Assembly (NCBI RefSeq): GCF_013403875.1
Contig: NZ_JACBNX010000029.1
Location: 1-54,817 of the forward strand
DNA: 54,817 nt
From: Burkholderia guangdongensis
GTDB taxonomy: Bacteria > Pseudomonadota > Gammaproteobacteria > Burkholderiales > Burkholderiaceae
Reading direction: 5' to 3'
Shown: piece by piece, positions 8,814 through 17,635 of the stretch
How positions within the stretch are numbered: the stretch's first letter is position 1
Layout of the letters: every line of letters starts with the position of its first letter
Program-made: the position numbers and the translations under genes
Notes under the pieces: generated by a model
Databases searched by the model: none
Seen by the model: only the letters and a program-made list of their open reading frames with translations
Told to the model about the DNA's origin: nothing

Positions 8814-9497
8814 GTGATCGACATCCACGCTTTCGACACCCAGGAAGCGCAATGCACGGCCCTCGCGGTCGCGGTCGGCGACGCGCTGCGCGCGGCGCTC
8901 GCCGACGCATCCGCGCGCGCGACGCTCGCGGTATCGGGCGGCACGAGCCCGCGCCCGTTCCTGCAGACGCTGTCCGGCGCGGCGCTGGACTGGCCGCGCA
9001 TCGACGTCACGCTCGTCGACGACCGCTGGGTGCCCGAGACCGACGCCGCGAGCAACGCGCGCCTCGTGCGCGACACGCTGCTGCAGCGCGACGCCGCGCG
9101 CGCGCCGTTCCTGCCGCTCGTCGACACCGCCGCCGCGCTCGACGCGCACGTCGCCACGCTGAACGCGAATCCCGCTTACCGGCTGCCGACCGTCGCGGTG
9201 CTCGGCATGGGCGAGGACGGCCATACCGCGTCGATCTTCGCGGACGCGCCCGAGTGGGAGCACGCGACGTCGACCGCCGAGCGCTTCGTCGCGGTTCATC
9301 CGGGCGCGGCGCCGCATCCGCGCGTGAGCCTGTCGCTCGACGCGCTCAAGCATATCGACCGGCTGTTCCTGCTGATCGCGGGCGGCCGCAAGCGTGACGT
9401 GCTCGAAGCCGCGGCCGCGGCGCCGCAGCGCAACGCGATTTCGAAACTAGCCAACGACAAGGGGATCAAGCTCGATGTCTACTGGTGCGCCCATTAA
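8814..9497 (+). CDS. pgl: 6-phosphogluconolactonase
   Basis: Hydrolyses 6-phosphogluconolactone made by Zwf, in the cytoplasm. The 227 residues match the bacterial Pgl family, with motifs SGGTSPRPFLQTL, VTLVDDRWVP, GMGEDGHTASIF and the C-terminal LDVYW. I take the GTG at 8814 as start because GGAGGA ends four bases before it and no in-frame ATG precedes the conserved core. It follows zwf after 92 bases and overlaps the start of the glucokinase gene by 23 bases, so the three are likely one transcript. Confidence 0.95.
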   Translation: MIDIHAFDTQEAQCTALAVAVGDALRAALADASARATLAVSGGTSPRPFLQTLSGAALDWPRIDVTLVDDRWVPETDAASNARLVRDTLLQRDAARAPFLPLVDTAAALDAHVATLNANPAYRLPTVAVLGMGEDGHTASIFADAPEWEHATSTAERFVAVHPGAAPHPRVSLSLDALKHIDRLFLLIAGGRKRDVLEAAAAAPQRNAISKLANDKGIKLDVYWCAH

Positions 9498-11388
9498 CGT
9501 CGCCGCGTCCCCGCACGCCGACGGCCCGCGCCTGCTCGCCGACATCGGCGGGACCAACGCGCGCTTCGCGCTCGAGACCAGTCCCGGCGCGATCTCGCAG
9601 ATCCGCGTGTATCCGGTCGGCGAGTTTCCGACGCTCGCCGACGCGATCCGCAAGTATCTGAAGGACGTCAAGATCAACCGCGTGAATCACGCGGCGGTCT
9701 CGATCGCGAACCCGGTCGACGGCGACCAGGTCAGCATGACGAACCACAACTGGAGCTTCTCGATCGAGGCGACGCGGCGCGCGGTCGGCTTCGACACGCT
9801 GCTCGTCGTCAACGATTTCACCGCGCTCGCGATGGCGCTGCCGGCGCTCACCGACGCGCAGCGCATGCAGATCGGCGGCGGCACGCGCCGGCAGAACGGC
9901 GTGATCGGCCTGATGGGGCCGGGCACCGGGCTCGGCGTATCCGGGCTGATCCCGACCGACGACCGCTGGATCGCGCTCGGCAGCGAAGGCGGCCACGCGT
10001 CGTTCGCGCCACAGGACGAGCGCGAGGATCTCGTGCTTCAGTACGCGCGCACGAAATTCCCGCACGTGTCGTTCGAGCGCGTGTGCGCGGGGCCGGGGAT
10101 CGAGCTGATCTACCGCGCGCTCGCCGCGCGCGACAAGAAGCGCGTCGCGGCCAACGTCGATCCCGCGCACGTCGTCGAGCGCGCGCACGAAGGCGATGCG
10201 CTCGCGCTCGAAGCCGTCGAGTGCTTCTGCGGGATTCTCGGCTCGTTCGCGGGCAGCCTCGCGCTGACGCTCGGCTCGCTGGGCGGCGTGTACGTCGGCG
10301 GCGGCGTCGCGCTGAAGCTCGGCGAGTTGTTCGTGCGCTCGCCGTTCCGCGCGCGCTTCGAGGCGAAGGGCCGCTTCTCCGCGTATCTCGAGAACGTGCC
10401 GACCTACCTGATCACCGCCGAGTATCCGGCGTTCCTCGGCGTGTCGGCGATTCTCGCCGAGCAGCTGTCGAACCGGTCGGGCGGCGCGTCGTCGGCGGTG
10501 TTCGAGCGGATCCGCCAGATGCGCGACGCGCTGACGCCGGCCGAGCGCCGCGTCGCCGATCTCGCGCTGAACCATCCGCGCTCGATCATCAACGATCCGA
10601 TCGTCGACATCGCACGCAAGGCCGACGTGAGCCAGCCGACCGTGATCCGCTTCTGCCGCTCGCTCGGCTGCCAGGGGCTGTCCGACTTCAAGCTGAAACT
10701 CGCGACGGGGCTGACCGGCACGATTCCGATGAGCCACAGCCAGGTGCATCTGGGCGACGACGCGACCGACTTCGGCGCGAAGGTGCTCGACAACACGGTG
10801 TCGTCGATCCTGCAGTTGCGCGAGCATCTGAACTTCGAGAACGTCGAGCGCGCGATCGAGGTGCTGAACGGCGCGCGACGGATCGAGTTCTATGGGCTCG
10901 GCAACTCGAACATCGTCGCGCAGGACGCGCACTACAAGTTCTTCCGCTTCGGCATCCCGACGATCGCGTACGGCGACCTGTACATGCAGGCCGCGTCGGC
11001 CGCGCTGCTCGGCAAGGGCGACGTGATCGTCGCGGTGTCGAAGTCGGGGCGCGCGCCGGAGCTGCTGCGCGTGCTCGACGTCGCGATGCAGGCGGGCGCG
11101 CAGGTGATCGCGATCACGTCGAGCAACACGCCGCTCGCGAAGCGCGCGACGGTCGCGCTCGAGACCGATCACATCGAGAACCGGGAATCGCAGATGTCGA
11201 TGATCTCGCGGGTGCTGCATCTGCTGATGATCGACATTCTCGCGGTGGGCGTCGCGATCCGGCGCGCGGCGCCGAACGCGGAGCTGTCCGAGGCGCTCGC
11301 GCAGGCGAAGTCCCGCGGCGGCGACGACGAGGCGGCGGACGTGCTCGACTGGCTGAGCCACGGCGCGTCGCCGACGGCGAGGGATTGA
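9475..11388 (+). CDS. glk: bifunctional glucokinase / RpiR-family (HexR-like) regulator
   Basis: Fusion protein of 637 residues. Residues 20 to about 340 form a ROK-independent bacterial glucokinase (phosphate loop LLADIGGTNARFAL, GPGTGLGVSGLI, SEGGHASFAPQDERE) that makes glucose 6-phosphate. Residues about 342-418 are an RpiR-type helix-turn-helix (DIARKADVSQPTVIRFCRSL). Residues about 460-595 are a SIS sugar-phosphate-binding domain (IEFYGLGNSNIVAQDA, VIVAVSKSGRAPEL), the layout of HexR. This fusion is typical of Burkholderia. The regulator half probably binds the palindrome upstream of zwf, linking enzyme and repressor in one chain. The gene overlaps pgl by 23 bases and ends before a strong terminator. 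Confidence 0.95.
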   Translation: MSTGAPINVAASPHADGPRLLADIGGTNARFALETSPGAISQIRVYPVGEFPTLADAIRKYLKDVKINRVNHAAVSIANPVDGDQVSMTNHNWSFSIEATRRAVGFDTLLVVNDFTALAMALPALTDAQRMQIGGGTRRQNGVIGLMGPGTGLGVSGLIPTDDRWIALGSEGGHASFAPQDEREDLVLQYARTKFPHVSFERVCAGPGIELIYRALAARDKKRVAANVDPAHVVERAHEGDALALEAVECFCGILGSFAGSLALTLGSLGGVYVGGGVALKLGELFVRSPFRARFEAKGRFSAYLENVPTYLITAEYPAFLGVSAILAEQLSNRSGGASSAVFERIRQMRDALTPAERRVADLALNHPRSIINDPIVDIARKADVSQPTVIRFCRSLGCQGLSDFKLKLATGLTGTIPMSHSQVHLGDDATDFGAKVLDNTVSSILQLREHLNFENVERAIEVLNGARRIEFYGLGNSNIVAQDAHYKFFRFGIPTIAYGDLYMQAASAALLGKGDVIVAVSKSGRAPELLRVLDVAMQAGAQVIAITSSNTPLAKRATVALETDHIENRESQMSMISRVLHLLMIDILAVGVAIRRAAPNAELSEALAQAKSRGGDDEAADVLDWLSHGASPTARD

Positions 11389-11429
11389 GCGGGACGTCTT
11401 CGTGGCGCGTTGCTTCGCGCGCAGTAATG

Positions 11430-11475
11430 AAAAACGCCGCCGGGGTTCGGTTCATCGGATCCCGGCGGCGTTTTT
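11430..11475. terminator. bidirectional intrinsic terminator
   Basis: Perfect 15-bp arms AAAAACGCCGCCGGG (11430-11444) and CCCGGCGGCGTTTTT (11461-11475) with a 16-base loop. The A-tract on one side and T-tract on the other serve both convergent genes, the glucokinase fusion on plus and the MFS pump on minus. Confidence 0.93.
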
Positions 11476-11489
11476 CCAGGCATCGAAAG

Positions 11490-12707
11490 TCACCCGCCCC
11501 CCTTCACCGGCCGCCCGTGCCACTTCAGCACGAGCAGCCGCCCGACGAAGCACAGCACGCCGGTCGTGCCGATCGTGACGCCCATCGCGAACGGCGTGCC
11601 GTCGGCGAGCGCGCCGATCGCGACGCTCGCGAGCGCGCCGAGCGCAAGCTGCATCGCACCGAACACCGCCGCCGATGCGCCCGCGTTGTGCGGATAGCGC
11701 AGCATCAGGTCGGTCGTGCAGTTCGCGGACAGGATGCCGACGACGCCGACGACGAAGAACAGGCAGCACACGATCGACCACAGCCCGCCCCAGCCGGTCA
11801 GCGCGACGAGCGCGACCGCGAGCGACGCGACGCAGCTCACGAGCGACGCGGCCGCGATGAGCCGCAGCGAGCCGATCCGGCCGACGAGCCGCGTGTTCGC
11901 GAAGTTGCCGATCATGATGCCGATCACGTTCAGGCCGAACAGAAATCCGTAATGCTGCGGCGACACGTGGAAGTAGTCGATGTAGACGAACGGCGTCGCG
12001 GTGATGTACGCGAACATCGACGCGAACGCCATCCCGCCGCACAGCATGTGCCCCCACGCGACCGGATCGGCGAGGATGTGCCCGTACGACGCGAACGAGC
12101 TCAGCACCGCCGAGGTCTTGCGCTTCTCCTTCGGCCAGGTTTCCGGCACGCGCAGGAACGCCATCGTCGCGCACAGCGCGCCGAACAGCGCGAGCACGAC
12201 GAACACGCCGCGCCAGCCGGCGAAGCGCAGTATCTGCCCGCCGACGAGCGGCGCGAGCAGCGGCCCGACCGCGGTGACGATCGCGACCATCGACAGCACC
12301 TTCGCGGCGTCGGTCGGCTCGTGCGCGTCGCGCGCGATCGCGCGTGCGAGCACCGATGCCGCGCCCGCGCCGAGCGCCTGCAGGAAGCGCACGACGATCA
12401 GCACGTCGATCGACCCGGACACGAAGCATGCGACGCTCGCGAGCGCGAACAGCACGATCCCGCCGAGCAGCACCGGGCGCCGCCCCCAGGTATCCGACAG
12501 CGGGCCGTACAGCAGCATCCCGATCGAGAAGCCGGCCATGAAGCTCGTCAGCGTGCGCTGCGCGGCCGCGGGGCCGACGCCGAAGCCGTCCGCGATCGAC
12601 GGCAGGCTCGGCAGATACATGTCGGTGGCGATCGGCCCGCAGGCGGCGAGCGCGCCGAGCAACAGGATCAGCCGGGCATCGGGCCGGCGCCGGACAACGT
12701 GGGGCAT
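11490..12707 (-). CDS. Bcr/CflA-family MFS multidrug efflux transporter
   Basis: Inner-membrane proton-driven drug efflux protein of about 405 residues with twelve hydrophobic segments. The Bcr/CflA subgroup is shown by the first helix ending PIATDMYLPSLPSIADGF and the MFS loop GPLSDTWGRRPVLLGG between helices 2 and 3. The start at 12707 (MPHVVRRRP) puts a short basic N-terminus before helix 1; longer in-frame extensions are arginine-rich and lack an expected structure. The ribosome site is weak. It is convergent with the glucokinase fusion and divergent from hemL. Confidence 0.88.
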   Translation of the reverse strand: MPHVVRRRPDARLILLLGALAACGPIATDMYLPSLPSIADGFGVGPAAAQRTLTSFMAGFSIGMLLYGPLSDTWGRRPVLLGGIVLFALASVACFVSGSIDVLIVVRFLQALGAGAASVLARAIARDAHEPTDAAKVLSMVAIVTAVGPLLAPLVGGQILRFAGWRGVFVVLALFGALCATMAFLRVPETWPKEKRKTSAVLSSFASYGHILADPVAWGHMLCGGMAFASMFAYITATPFVYIDYFHVSPQHYGFLFGLNVIGIMIGNFANTRLVGRIGSLRLIAAASLVSCVASLAVALVALTGWGGLWSIVCCLFFVVGVVGILSANCTTDLMLRYPHNAGASAAVFGAMQLALGALASVAIGALADGTPFAMGVTIGTTGVLCFVGRLLVLKWHGRPVKGGG

Positions 12708-13015
12708 GGGAAATCCGCAGGGAAGCGGCTGGCGCGCCGGGTGACGCGCAGCCTGGTCAGGCAGGGCATGGCGGCGACTTCGGGCCGGCGCCGTCCCGAG
12801 ATTGTACGCGCCCCTTTCAGATCGCATCCGGGCTTTCGGCCCAGCCGGTCGTCCGAGCGTCGCGGAGCCCGGCCGCCCCCGGGCGCGCCTTGCCCCGCGC
12901 GGCGCCGCGCCGCTGGCGGGCAGGCGGCCCGCGGCGCGCGTCTCCGGTACAATCGGACGATCTCGTTTCGCTTGCGCGCGGCAGCCCGCGCGCGCTTCTC
13001 TCGCAGGTTTCGTCC
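12708..13015. promoter_or_regulatory. divergent promoter region between MFS gene and hemL
   Basis: This 308-base gap holds no gene I can support. A TACAAT at 12948-12953 could be the hemL -10 element, and TACAAT on the opposite strand (12801-12806) could serve the MFS gene, but neither has a convincing -35 partner. The rest is very GC-rich. Confidence 0.35.
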
Positions 13016-14299
13016 ATGTCGAACAATCAGATCCTCTTCGAACGCGCCCAGAAAACCATCCCCGGCGGCGTCAACTCGCCGGTCCGCGCGTTCCGCTCGG
13101 TCGGCGGCACGCCGCGCTTCGTCGCCCGCGCGCAGGGCCCGTACTTCTGGGACGCCGACGGCAAGCGGTACATCGACTACATCGGCTCGTGGGGGCCGAT
13201 GATCGTCGGCCACGTGCATCCGGAAGTGCTCGACGCCGTGCAGCGCGTCCTCGCCGACGGCTTCTCGTTCGGCGCGCCGACCGAGGCCGAGATCGAGATC
13301 GCCGAGGAGATCTGCAAGCTCGTGCCGTCGATCGAGCAGGTGCGGATGGTGTCGAGCGGCACCGAGGCGACGATGAGCGCGCTGCGCCTCGCGCGCGGCT
13401 TCACCGGCCGCAGCCGGATCGTCAAGTTCGAGGGCTGCTATCACGGCCATGCGGACAGCCTGCTCGTGAAGGCCGGCTCGGGCCTGCTCACGTTCGGCAA
13501 CCCGACGTCGGCCGGCGTGCCCGCCGACATCGCGAAACACACGACGGTCCTCGAATTCAACAACGTCGCCGCGCTCGACGAAGCGTTCGGCGCGTTCGGC
13601 GACGAGATCGCCGCGGTGATCGTCGAGCCGGTCGCCGGCAACATGAACCTCGTGCGCGGCACGCCCGAGTTCCTGAACGCGCTGCGCGCGCTGTGCACGA
13701 AGCACGGCGCGGTGCTGATCTTCGACGAGGTGATGTGCGGCTTCCGCGTCGCGCTCGGCGGCGCGCAGGCGCACTACGGGATCACGCCCGACCTCACCTG
13801 CCTCGGCAAGGTGATCGGCGGCGGGATGCCGGCCGCCGCGTTCGGCGGGCGCCGCGACATCATGGCGCACCTCGCGCCGCTCGGCGGCGTCTATCAGGCG
13901 GGCACGCTGTCGGGCAATCCGATCGCGGTCGCCGCGGGCCTGAAGACGCTGCAGCTGATCCAGGCGCCCGGCTTCTACGATGCGCTGACCGCGCAGACGA
14001 AGCGCGTCGCCGACGGTCTCGCGGCCGAGGCGCGCGCGGCCGGCGTCGCGTTCTCGGCCGACTCGATCGGCGCGATGTTCGGCCTCTATTTCACCGAGCG
14101 CGTGCCGGCGAGCTTCGCGGACGTCACGAAGAGCGACATCGCGCGCTTCAACCGCTTCTTCCATCTGATGCTCGACGAGGGCGTCTATTTCGCGCCGTCC
14201 GCGTATGAGGCCGGCTTCGTGTCGAGCGCGCACGACGACGCGGTGGTCGACGCGACGCTCGCCGCCGCGCGCCGCGCGTTCGCCGCGCTCGCCGCCTGA
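13016..14299 (+). CDS. hemL: glutamate-1-semialdehyde 2,1-aminomutase
   Basis: PLP enzyme that converts glutamate-1-semialdehyde to 5-aminolevulinate, the committed C5 route to haem. It has 427 residues, the usual length. Seen are the N-terminal IPGGVNSPVRAF, the segment SSGTEATMSALRLARG and the PLP lysine in CLGKVIGGGMPAAAFGG (Lys265). The ATG at 13016 gives the conserved N-terminus; longer in-frame starts add an arginine/alanine-rich stretch unlike the family. It is followed after 15 bases by ribD, so haem and riboflavin genes may share a transcript. Confidence 0.97.
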   Translation: MSNNQILFERAQKTIPGGVNSPVRAFRSVGGTPRFVARAQGPYFWDADGKRYIDYIGSWGPMIVGHVHPEVLDAVQRVLADGFSFGAPTEAEIEIAEEICKLVPSIEQVRMVSSGTEATMSALRLARGFTGRSRIVKFEGCYHGHADSLLVKAGSGLLTFGNPTSAGVPADIAKHTTVLEFNNVAALDEAFGAFGDEIAAVIVEPVAGNMNLVRGTPEFLNALRALCTKHGAVLIFDEVMCGFRVALGGAQAHYGITPDLTCLGKVIGGGMPAAAFGGRRDIMAHLAPLGGVYQAGTLSGNPIAVAAGLKTLQLIQAPGFYDALTAQTKRVADGLAAEARAAGVAFSADSIGAMFGLYFTERVPASFADVTKSDIARFNRFFHLMLDEGVYFAPSAYEAGFVSSAHDDAVVDATLAAARRAFAALAA

Positions 14300-14314
14300 C
14301 CGGGAGCCGCGCGG

Positions 14315-15436
14315 ATGTTCTCGGAGACCGATTTCGCGCAGATGCAGCGCGCGCTCGCGCTGGCCGCGCGCGGGATGTATACGACGACGCCGAATCCGCG
14401 CGTCGGCTGCGTGATCGTGCAGGACGGCGTCGTGATCGGCGAAGGCTTCACGCAGCCGGCCGGCCACGACCACGCGGAAATCCAGGCACTGAAGGACGCG
14501 CGCGCGCGCGGCCACGACGTGGCCGGCGCAACCGTCTACGTGACGCTCGAGCCGTGCAGCCACTTCGGCCGCACGCCGCCGTGCGCGAACGCGCTGAGCG
14601 ACGCGCGCGTCGCGAAGGTCGTCGCCGCGATGGAGGATCCGAATCCGCAGGTATCCGGGCGTGGCCTGTCGATGCTGCGCGATGCCGGCATCGACGTGCG
14701 CTGCGGCCTGCTCGCGCACGAGGCGGGCGAGCTGAACATCGGCTTCGTGTCGCGGATGACGCGTGGCCGGCCGTGGGTTCGGATGAAGAGCGCCGCGTCG
14801 CTCGACGGCCGCACCGCGCTGCCGTCCGGCGAGAGCCAGTGGATCACCGGCGACGCCGCGCGGCTCGATGGCCATGCGTGGCGCGCGCGCGCGTGCGCGA
14901 TCCTGACCGGGATCGGCACCGTGCGCGAGGACAATCCGCAGCTGACCGTGCGCGGCATCGACACGCCGCGCCAGCCGCGGCGCGTGCTGATCGACAGCCG
15001 GCTCGAGCTGCCGCTCGACGCGCGGCTGCTCGAAGGCGCACCGTTGCTGATCTTCTGCGGCGCGCTCGACGACGCGGCGAACGCGCGCGCGGCTGAGCTT
15101 AAGGCGCGCGGTGCGGAGATCGTGCCGCTGCCGAACGCGCGCGGCAAGGTCGATCTGCCCGCGATGCTCGCGGCGCTCGGCCAGCGCGGGATCAACGAAC
15201 TGCACGTCGAGGCGGGCCACAAGCTGAACGGCTCGCTGCTGCGCGAAGGATGCGTCGACGAGTTGCTCGTGTACCTCGCACCGACGCTGCTCGGCGCCGA
15301 CGCGGCCGGCATGTTCGATCTCGCCGCGCCGCCACGGCTCGATGAGCGTACGCGGCTCACGTTTCACAGTTTCGAGCGGATCGGCGACGATCTGCGGATT
15401 CTGGCGCGTTTCGCGCCGCCCACCGCCTCTCATTGA
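14315..15436 (+). CDS. ribD: bifunctional riboflavin deaminase/reductase
   Basis: Catalyses two cytoplasmic steps of riboflavin synthesis: deamination of the pyrimidine ring, then NADPH-dependent side-chain reduction. It has 373 residues. The N-terminal cytidine-deaminase-like domain carries zinc ligands His53 (HAEIQ), Cys81 and Cys90 (LEPCSHFGRTPPC). The C-terminal reductase domain has GIGTVREDNPQLTVR and NELHVEAGHKLNGSLL. It starts 15 bases after hemL and ends 14 bases before ribE, an obvious operon. Confidence 0.96.
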   Translation: MFSETDFAQMQRALALAARGMYTTTPNPRVGCVIVQDGVVIGEGFTQPAGHDHAEIQALKDARARGHDVAGATVYVTLEPCSHFGRTPPCANALSDARVAKVVAAMEDPNPQVSGRGLSMLRDAGIDVRCGLLAHEAGELNIGFVSRMTRGRPWVRMKSAASLDGRTALPSGESQWITGDAARLDGHAWRARACAILTGIGTVREDNPQLTVRGIDTPRQPRRVLIDSRLELPLDARLLEGAPLLIFCGALDDAANARAAELKARGAEIVPLPNARGKVDLPAMLAALGQRGINELHVEAGHKLNGSLLREGCVDELLVYLAPTLLGADAAGMFDLAAPPRLDERTRLTFHSFERIGDDLRILARFAPPTASH

Positions 15437-15450
15437 ACGGAATCGTCACG

Positions 15451-16080
15451 ATGTTTACCGGAATTGTCGCGGCCGTCGGCCGTATCGAATCGATCAAGCC
15501 GCTCGGCACGTCGCCGGACGCGGGCGTGCGCCTGAGCGTGCACGCGGGCGGGCTCGACCTCGCCGACGTCGCGCTCGGCGACAGCATCGCGATCCAGGGC
15601 GCGTGCATGACGGTGATCGAGAAGCGCGCCGACGCGTTCGACGTCGACGTATCGCGCGAGAGCCTGAACCGCACGGCCGGGCTCACGGACGTCGGCGACG
15701 TCAATCTCGAGAAGGCATTGCGCGCACACGACCGGCTCGGCGGGCATCTGGTGTCGGGGCACGTCGACGGGCTCGGCACGGTGTCGCATTTCGCGCCGGT
15801 CGGCGAGTCGCACGAGCTGCGGATCGTCGCGCCGCGCGAACTCGGCCGCTATCTCGCGTACAAGGGGTCGATCACGGTCAACGGCGTGAGCCTGACCGTC
15901 AATTCGGTCGCGGATAGTCAGGAAGGCTGCGAGTTTTCGATCAATCTGATTCCGCATACGGTCGAAGTGACGACGCTGCGGCATTTGAAGGCGGGGACGA
16001 AGGTCAATCTCGAGGTTGATTTGATTGCGCGGTACACCGAAAGGATACTGTCGGCGGCAACGCCCACACAACGTCGCTGA
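15451..16080 (+). CDS. ribE: riboflavin synthase alpha subunit
   Basis: Dismutates two lumazine molecules to riboflavin. The 209 residues have the N-terminal MFTGIVAAVGRIE and two lumazine-binding repeats (first repeat GDSIAIQGACMTV; second repeat GSITVNGVSLTVN). The start at 15451 gives the universal MFTGI. The last residues (LIARYTERILSAATPTQRR) are echoed by a diverged copy of this 3' end near 17640, so the present tail may have been altered by recombination. Genes that often follow ribE in this group (ribA/ribBA, ribH, nusB) are absent here. No FMN riboswitch was seen upstream. Confidence 0.95.
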   Translation: MFTGIVAAVGRIESIKPLGTSPDAGVRLSVHAGGLDLADVALGDSIAIQGACMTVIEKRADAFDVDVSRESLNRTAGLTDVGDVNLEKALRAHDRLGGHLVSGHVDGLGTVSHFAPVGESHELRIVAPRELGRYLAYKGSITVNGVSLTVNSVADSQEGCEFSINLIPHTVEVTTLRHLKAGTKVNLEVDLIARYTERILSAATPTQRR

Positions 16081-16287
16081 CCGCTGCGGGAAGCATCGTT
16101 CCGCGAGCAGTCGCCCCATCGGCGACTGGGTAACTCTCGGGCCCTTTGCACCCGCCGCGTCGGGTATCAGCCCTTCGGTCCGCTCAAAACGGACTACGCC
16201 GCGGCAACTCGCGATCAGGCGCCCACGCCCCCATCGCTGGCCAACTCTTTCAATGCTCGCTCCGGCGACACGGGGCCCTTGTAAAGC
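16018..16287. repeat. diverged direct repeat, copy 1 (ribE end plus DUF6933 end)
   Basis: About 270 bases covering the ribE 3' end, the intergenic spacer and the 3' end of the opposite-strand DUF6933 gene. They align by eye with 17636-17924. Shared blocks include ATTGCGCGGTA, GCTGACCGCTGCG, TCGGGTATCAG, CAACTCTTTCAA and GACACGGGGCCCTTGTA (one or two changes in the second copy). The intact toxin-antitoxin pair lies between the copies. Confidence 0.75.
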
Positions 16288-16715
16288 GGGCTGCATGGCG
16301 TGCGCGCCAGTTTTAGCGACAGGTCGATGAGTGCGGTCGGTTCGCCGTGGGCGCGATAGGCGTCAGCGAGATATGCGAACTCCGTCATGATGCCAACAAC
16401 GCTGCGATTTTGCGTCTTCGCGTATTTGACGACCTGCATTTCGCATACTTCCGAGTCGATGAACGAACGCGGCACTCCGTGGGCGGCCAGTATATCCACC
16501 AGAGCCCCCGGAAACCTAACCGCTAGACTAGCCGCCGGAGCCAACGGCATGAGCACAGGCAATAGCGTCCGCTCATTCACAAGCATCGCAACCTGCGGCC
16601 GCCATGGCAAAACAGTTGCATACCAGTTACCAAGCTTCGCGGTGCTACTTCCTACCTCGAGCACCTCGGGATTCAGGCGTTTGAGCAACTTGTGAGTGCA
16701 GTAAAGACACAGCAT
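16215..16715 (-). CDS. DUF6933-type protein of unknown function
   Basis: Protein of 166 residues beginning MLCLYCTHKLLKRLNPEVLEVG. It contains the segments LGNWYATVLPWRPQVAMLVNE and RTLLPVLMPL, typical of the small family I recognise as DUF6933, whose function is unknown. The start at 16715 matches the family N-terminus (usually ...CTQKLLKRL); the upstream extension has no support. A remnant of the same C-terminus (LYKGPVSPERALKEL) occurs again on the minus strand at about 17853-17924, so the locus was duplicated and one copy decayed. It is convergent with ribE and divergent from a toxin-antitoxin pair. Confidence 0.7.
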   Translation of the reverse strand: MLCLYCTHKLLKRLNPEVLEVGSSTAKLGNWYATVLPWRPQVAMLVNERTLLPVLMPLAPAASLAVRFPGALVDILAAHGVPRSFIDSEVCEMQVVKYAKTQNRSVVGIMTEFAYLADAYRAHGEPTALIDLSLKLARTPCSPLYKGPVSPERALKELASDGGVGA

Positions 16716-16802
16716 AGAAAAAGGGAACAGTCCTACCAAGAGAAGATGTACGCCGAGCGAACAAGCGTGGTTCGGCCCGGCCCGCTCTCCAACGCATGTC
16801 CT

Positions 16803-16831
16803 TTGCAATTATACGCAGGTAGCGTACAATT
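16803..16831 (+). promoter_or_regulatory. promoter and operator of the toxin-antitoxin pair
   Basis: TTGCAA (16803-16808) and TACAAT (16825-16830) are spaced 16 bases apart as a -35/-10 pair. An inverted repeat, AATTATACGC (16807-16816) and GCGTACAATT (16822-16831), matches at nine of ten positions and overlaps the -10. The toxin ATG follows six bases later. This fits autorepression by the HTH antitoxin. Confidence 0.7.
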
Positions 16832-16836
16832 CACCG

Positions 16837-17181
16837 ATGCACGCGACCTTCATCGAACTGCCGCCATTTTCCCGTGAACGCGAGAACTACCTCGCGGATG
16901 ATGAGTACGCCGTGCTGCAGAAAGAGCTGCTGGCTAATCCCGAGGCCGGTGACTTGATCAAGGGAACCGGCGGTCTGCGGAAGCTGAGGTTCGCTGACAA
17001 ACGCCGCCAGAAAGGCAAACGCGGTGGCCTACGAGTGATCTATTACTACTGGGTTAGCGGTTATCAATTCTGGTTGTTCACGCTGTACGACAAGGATGAA
17101 ATGGCAGACCTAACCAGTGACGAGCGGAAAGCCTTCGCGAAGCTGCTGGAAAGAGAGGTCACGATACGGAGCAAGCAATGA
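16837..17181 (+). CDS. type II toxin, RelE/HigB-like
   Basis: Probable ribosome-dependent or free mRNA-cleaving toxin of 114 residues. The RelE/HigB fold is indicated by an N-terminal helical part (DDEYAVLQKELLANPEAGDLI) and the strand core LRKLRFADKRRQKGKRGGLRVIYYY, followed by FWLFTLYDKDEMADL. Basic and aromatic residues typical of the active face are kept. The gene overlaps the antitoxin start by four bases (ATGA), giving coupled translation. The reverse order (toxin first) is typical of HigBA/NadS-type pairs. Local GC content is lower than the surroundings, consistent with acquisition. Confidence 0.85.
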   Translation: MHATFIELPPFSRERENYLADDEYAVLQKELLANPEAGDLIKGTGGLRKLRFADKRRQKGKRGGLRVIYYYWVSGYQFWLFTLYDKDEMADLTSDERKAFAKLLEREVTIRSKQ

Positions 17182-17492
17182 AGAAGCGAAATCTGTTTGC
17201 TGAATTGACTGAGGGTCTCGACGCCCTTGCTGCCGAGCGCGAAGAGAAAATCACACTGCGCAAGATCAAGGCCGAGGTGCCCGATGCGCTCGACGTCTCG
17301 CCGGCCGAAATCAAGGCCGTGCGCGAAGCATCTCACGCATCTCAAGCTGTCATGGCCCGAAGCCTGCGCATCAACGTGCGCACGTATCAGAATTGGGAAC
17401 AAGGCAAGGCCAAGCCCAACGCACAGGCCGCCACGCTGATCCGACTGGTCGCCAAACACCCGGAAACGCTTCAGATGCTGGAAACGCTCTGA
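17178..17492 (+). CDS. HTH antitoxin (HigA/NadS-like)
   Basis: Antitoxin of 104 residues that should bind the upstream toxin and repress its promoter. The C-terminal half has a Cro/XRE-type helix-turn-helix (VREASHASQAVMARSLRINVRTYQNWEQG) followed by KAKPNAQAATLIRLV. The N-terminal part (MKKRNLFAELTEGLDALA) matches the style of NadS/HigA partners. It starts inside the toxin stop codon. It is the last intact gene before the second copy of the ribE/DUF6933 repeat. Confidence 0.85.
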   Translation: MKKRNLFAELTEGLDALAAEREEKITLRKIKAEVPDALDVSPAEIKAVREASHASQAVMARSLRINVRTYQNWEQGKAKPNAQAATLIRLVAKHPETLQMLETL

Positions 17493-17635
17493 ATGATGTC
17501 CGATTGCAGGCACCGTCCAGCATCGCCTATCATCGTCGCGCTACATGCAGCGCGACACGACGGTATTGCTGACGGTATACGAGCGGCCTTTCTCGACCCC
17601 GCCTATTTGGGGCGTGGCTTTCCCGCCAGACCCAA

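Noticed and set aside
10083..13202. Very long open frame (over 1000 codons) across glk-hexR, the terminator and the MFS gene
   Set aside because: It is arginine/alanine-rich, passes through a strong terminator and lies out of frame with clear genes; it is a by-product of high GC third positions.
12668..15433. Long minus-strand open frame opposite hemL and ribD
   Set aside because: Low-complexity Arg/Ala/Glu-rich translation with no family features, while hemL and ribD on the other strand are unmistakable.
15437..15450. FMN riboswitch near the riboflavin genes
   Set aside because: hemL, ribD and ribE are separated by about 15 bases, and no conserved FMN aptamer blocks were seen upstream of hemL either.
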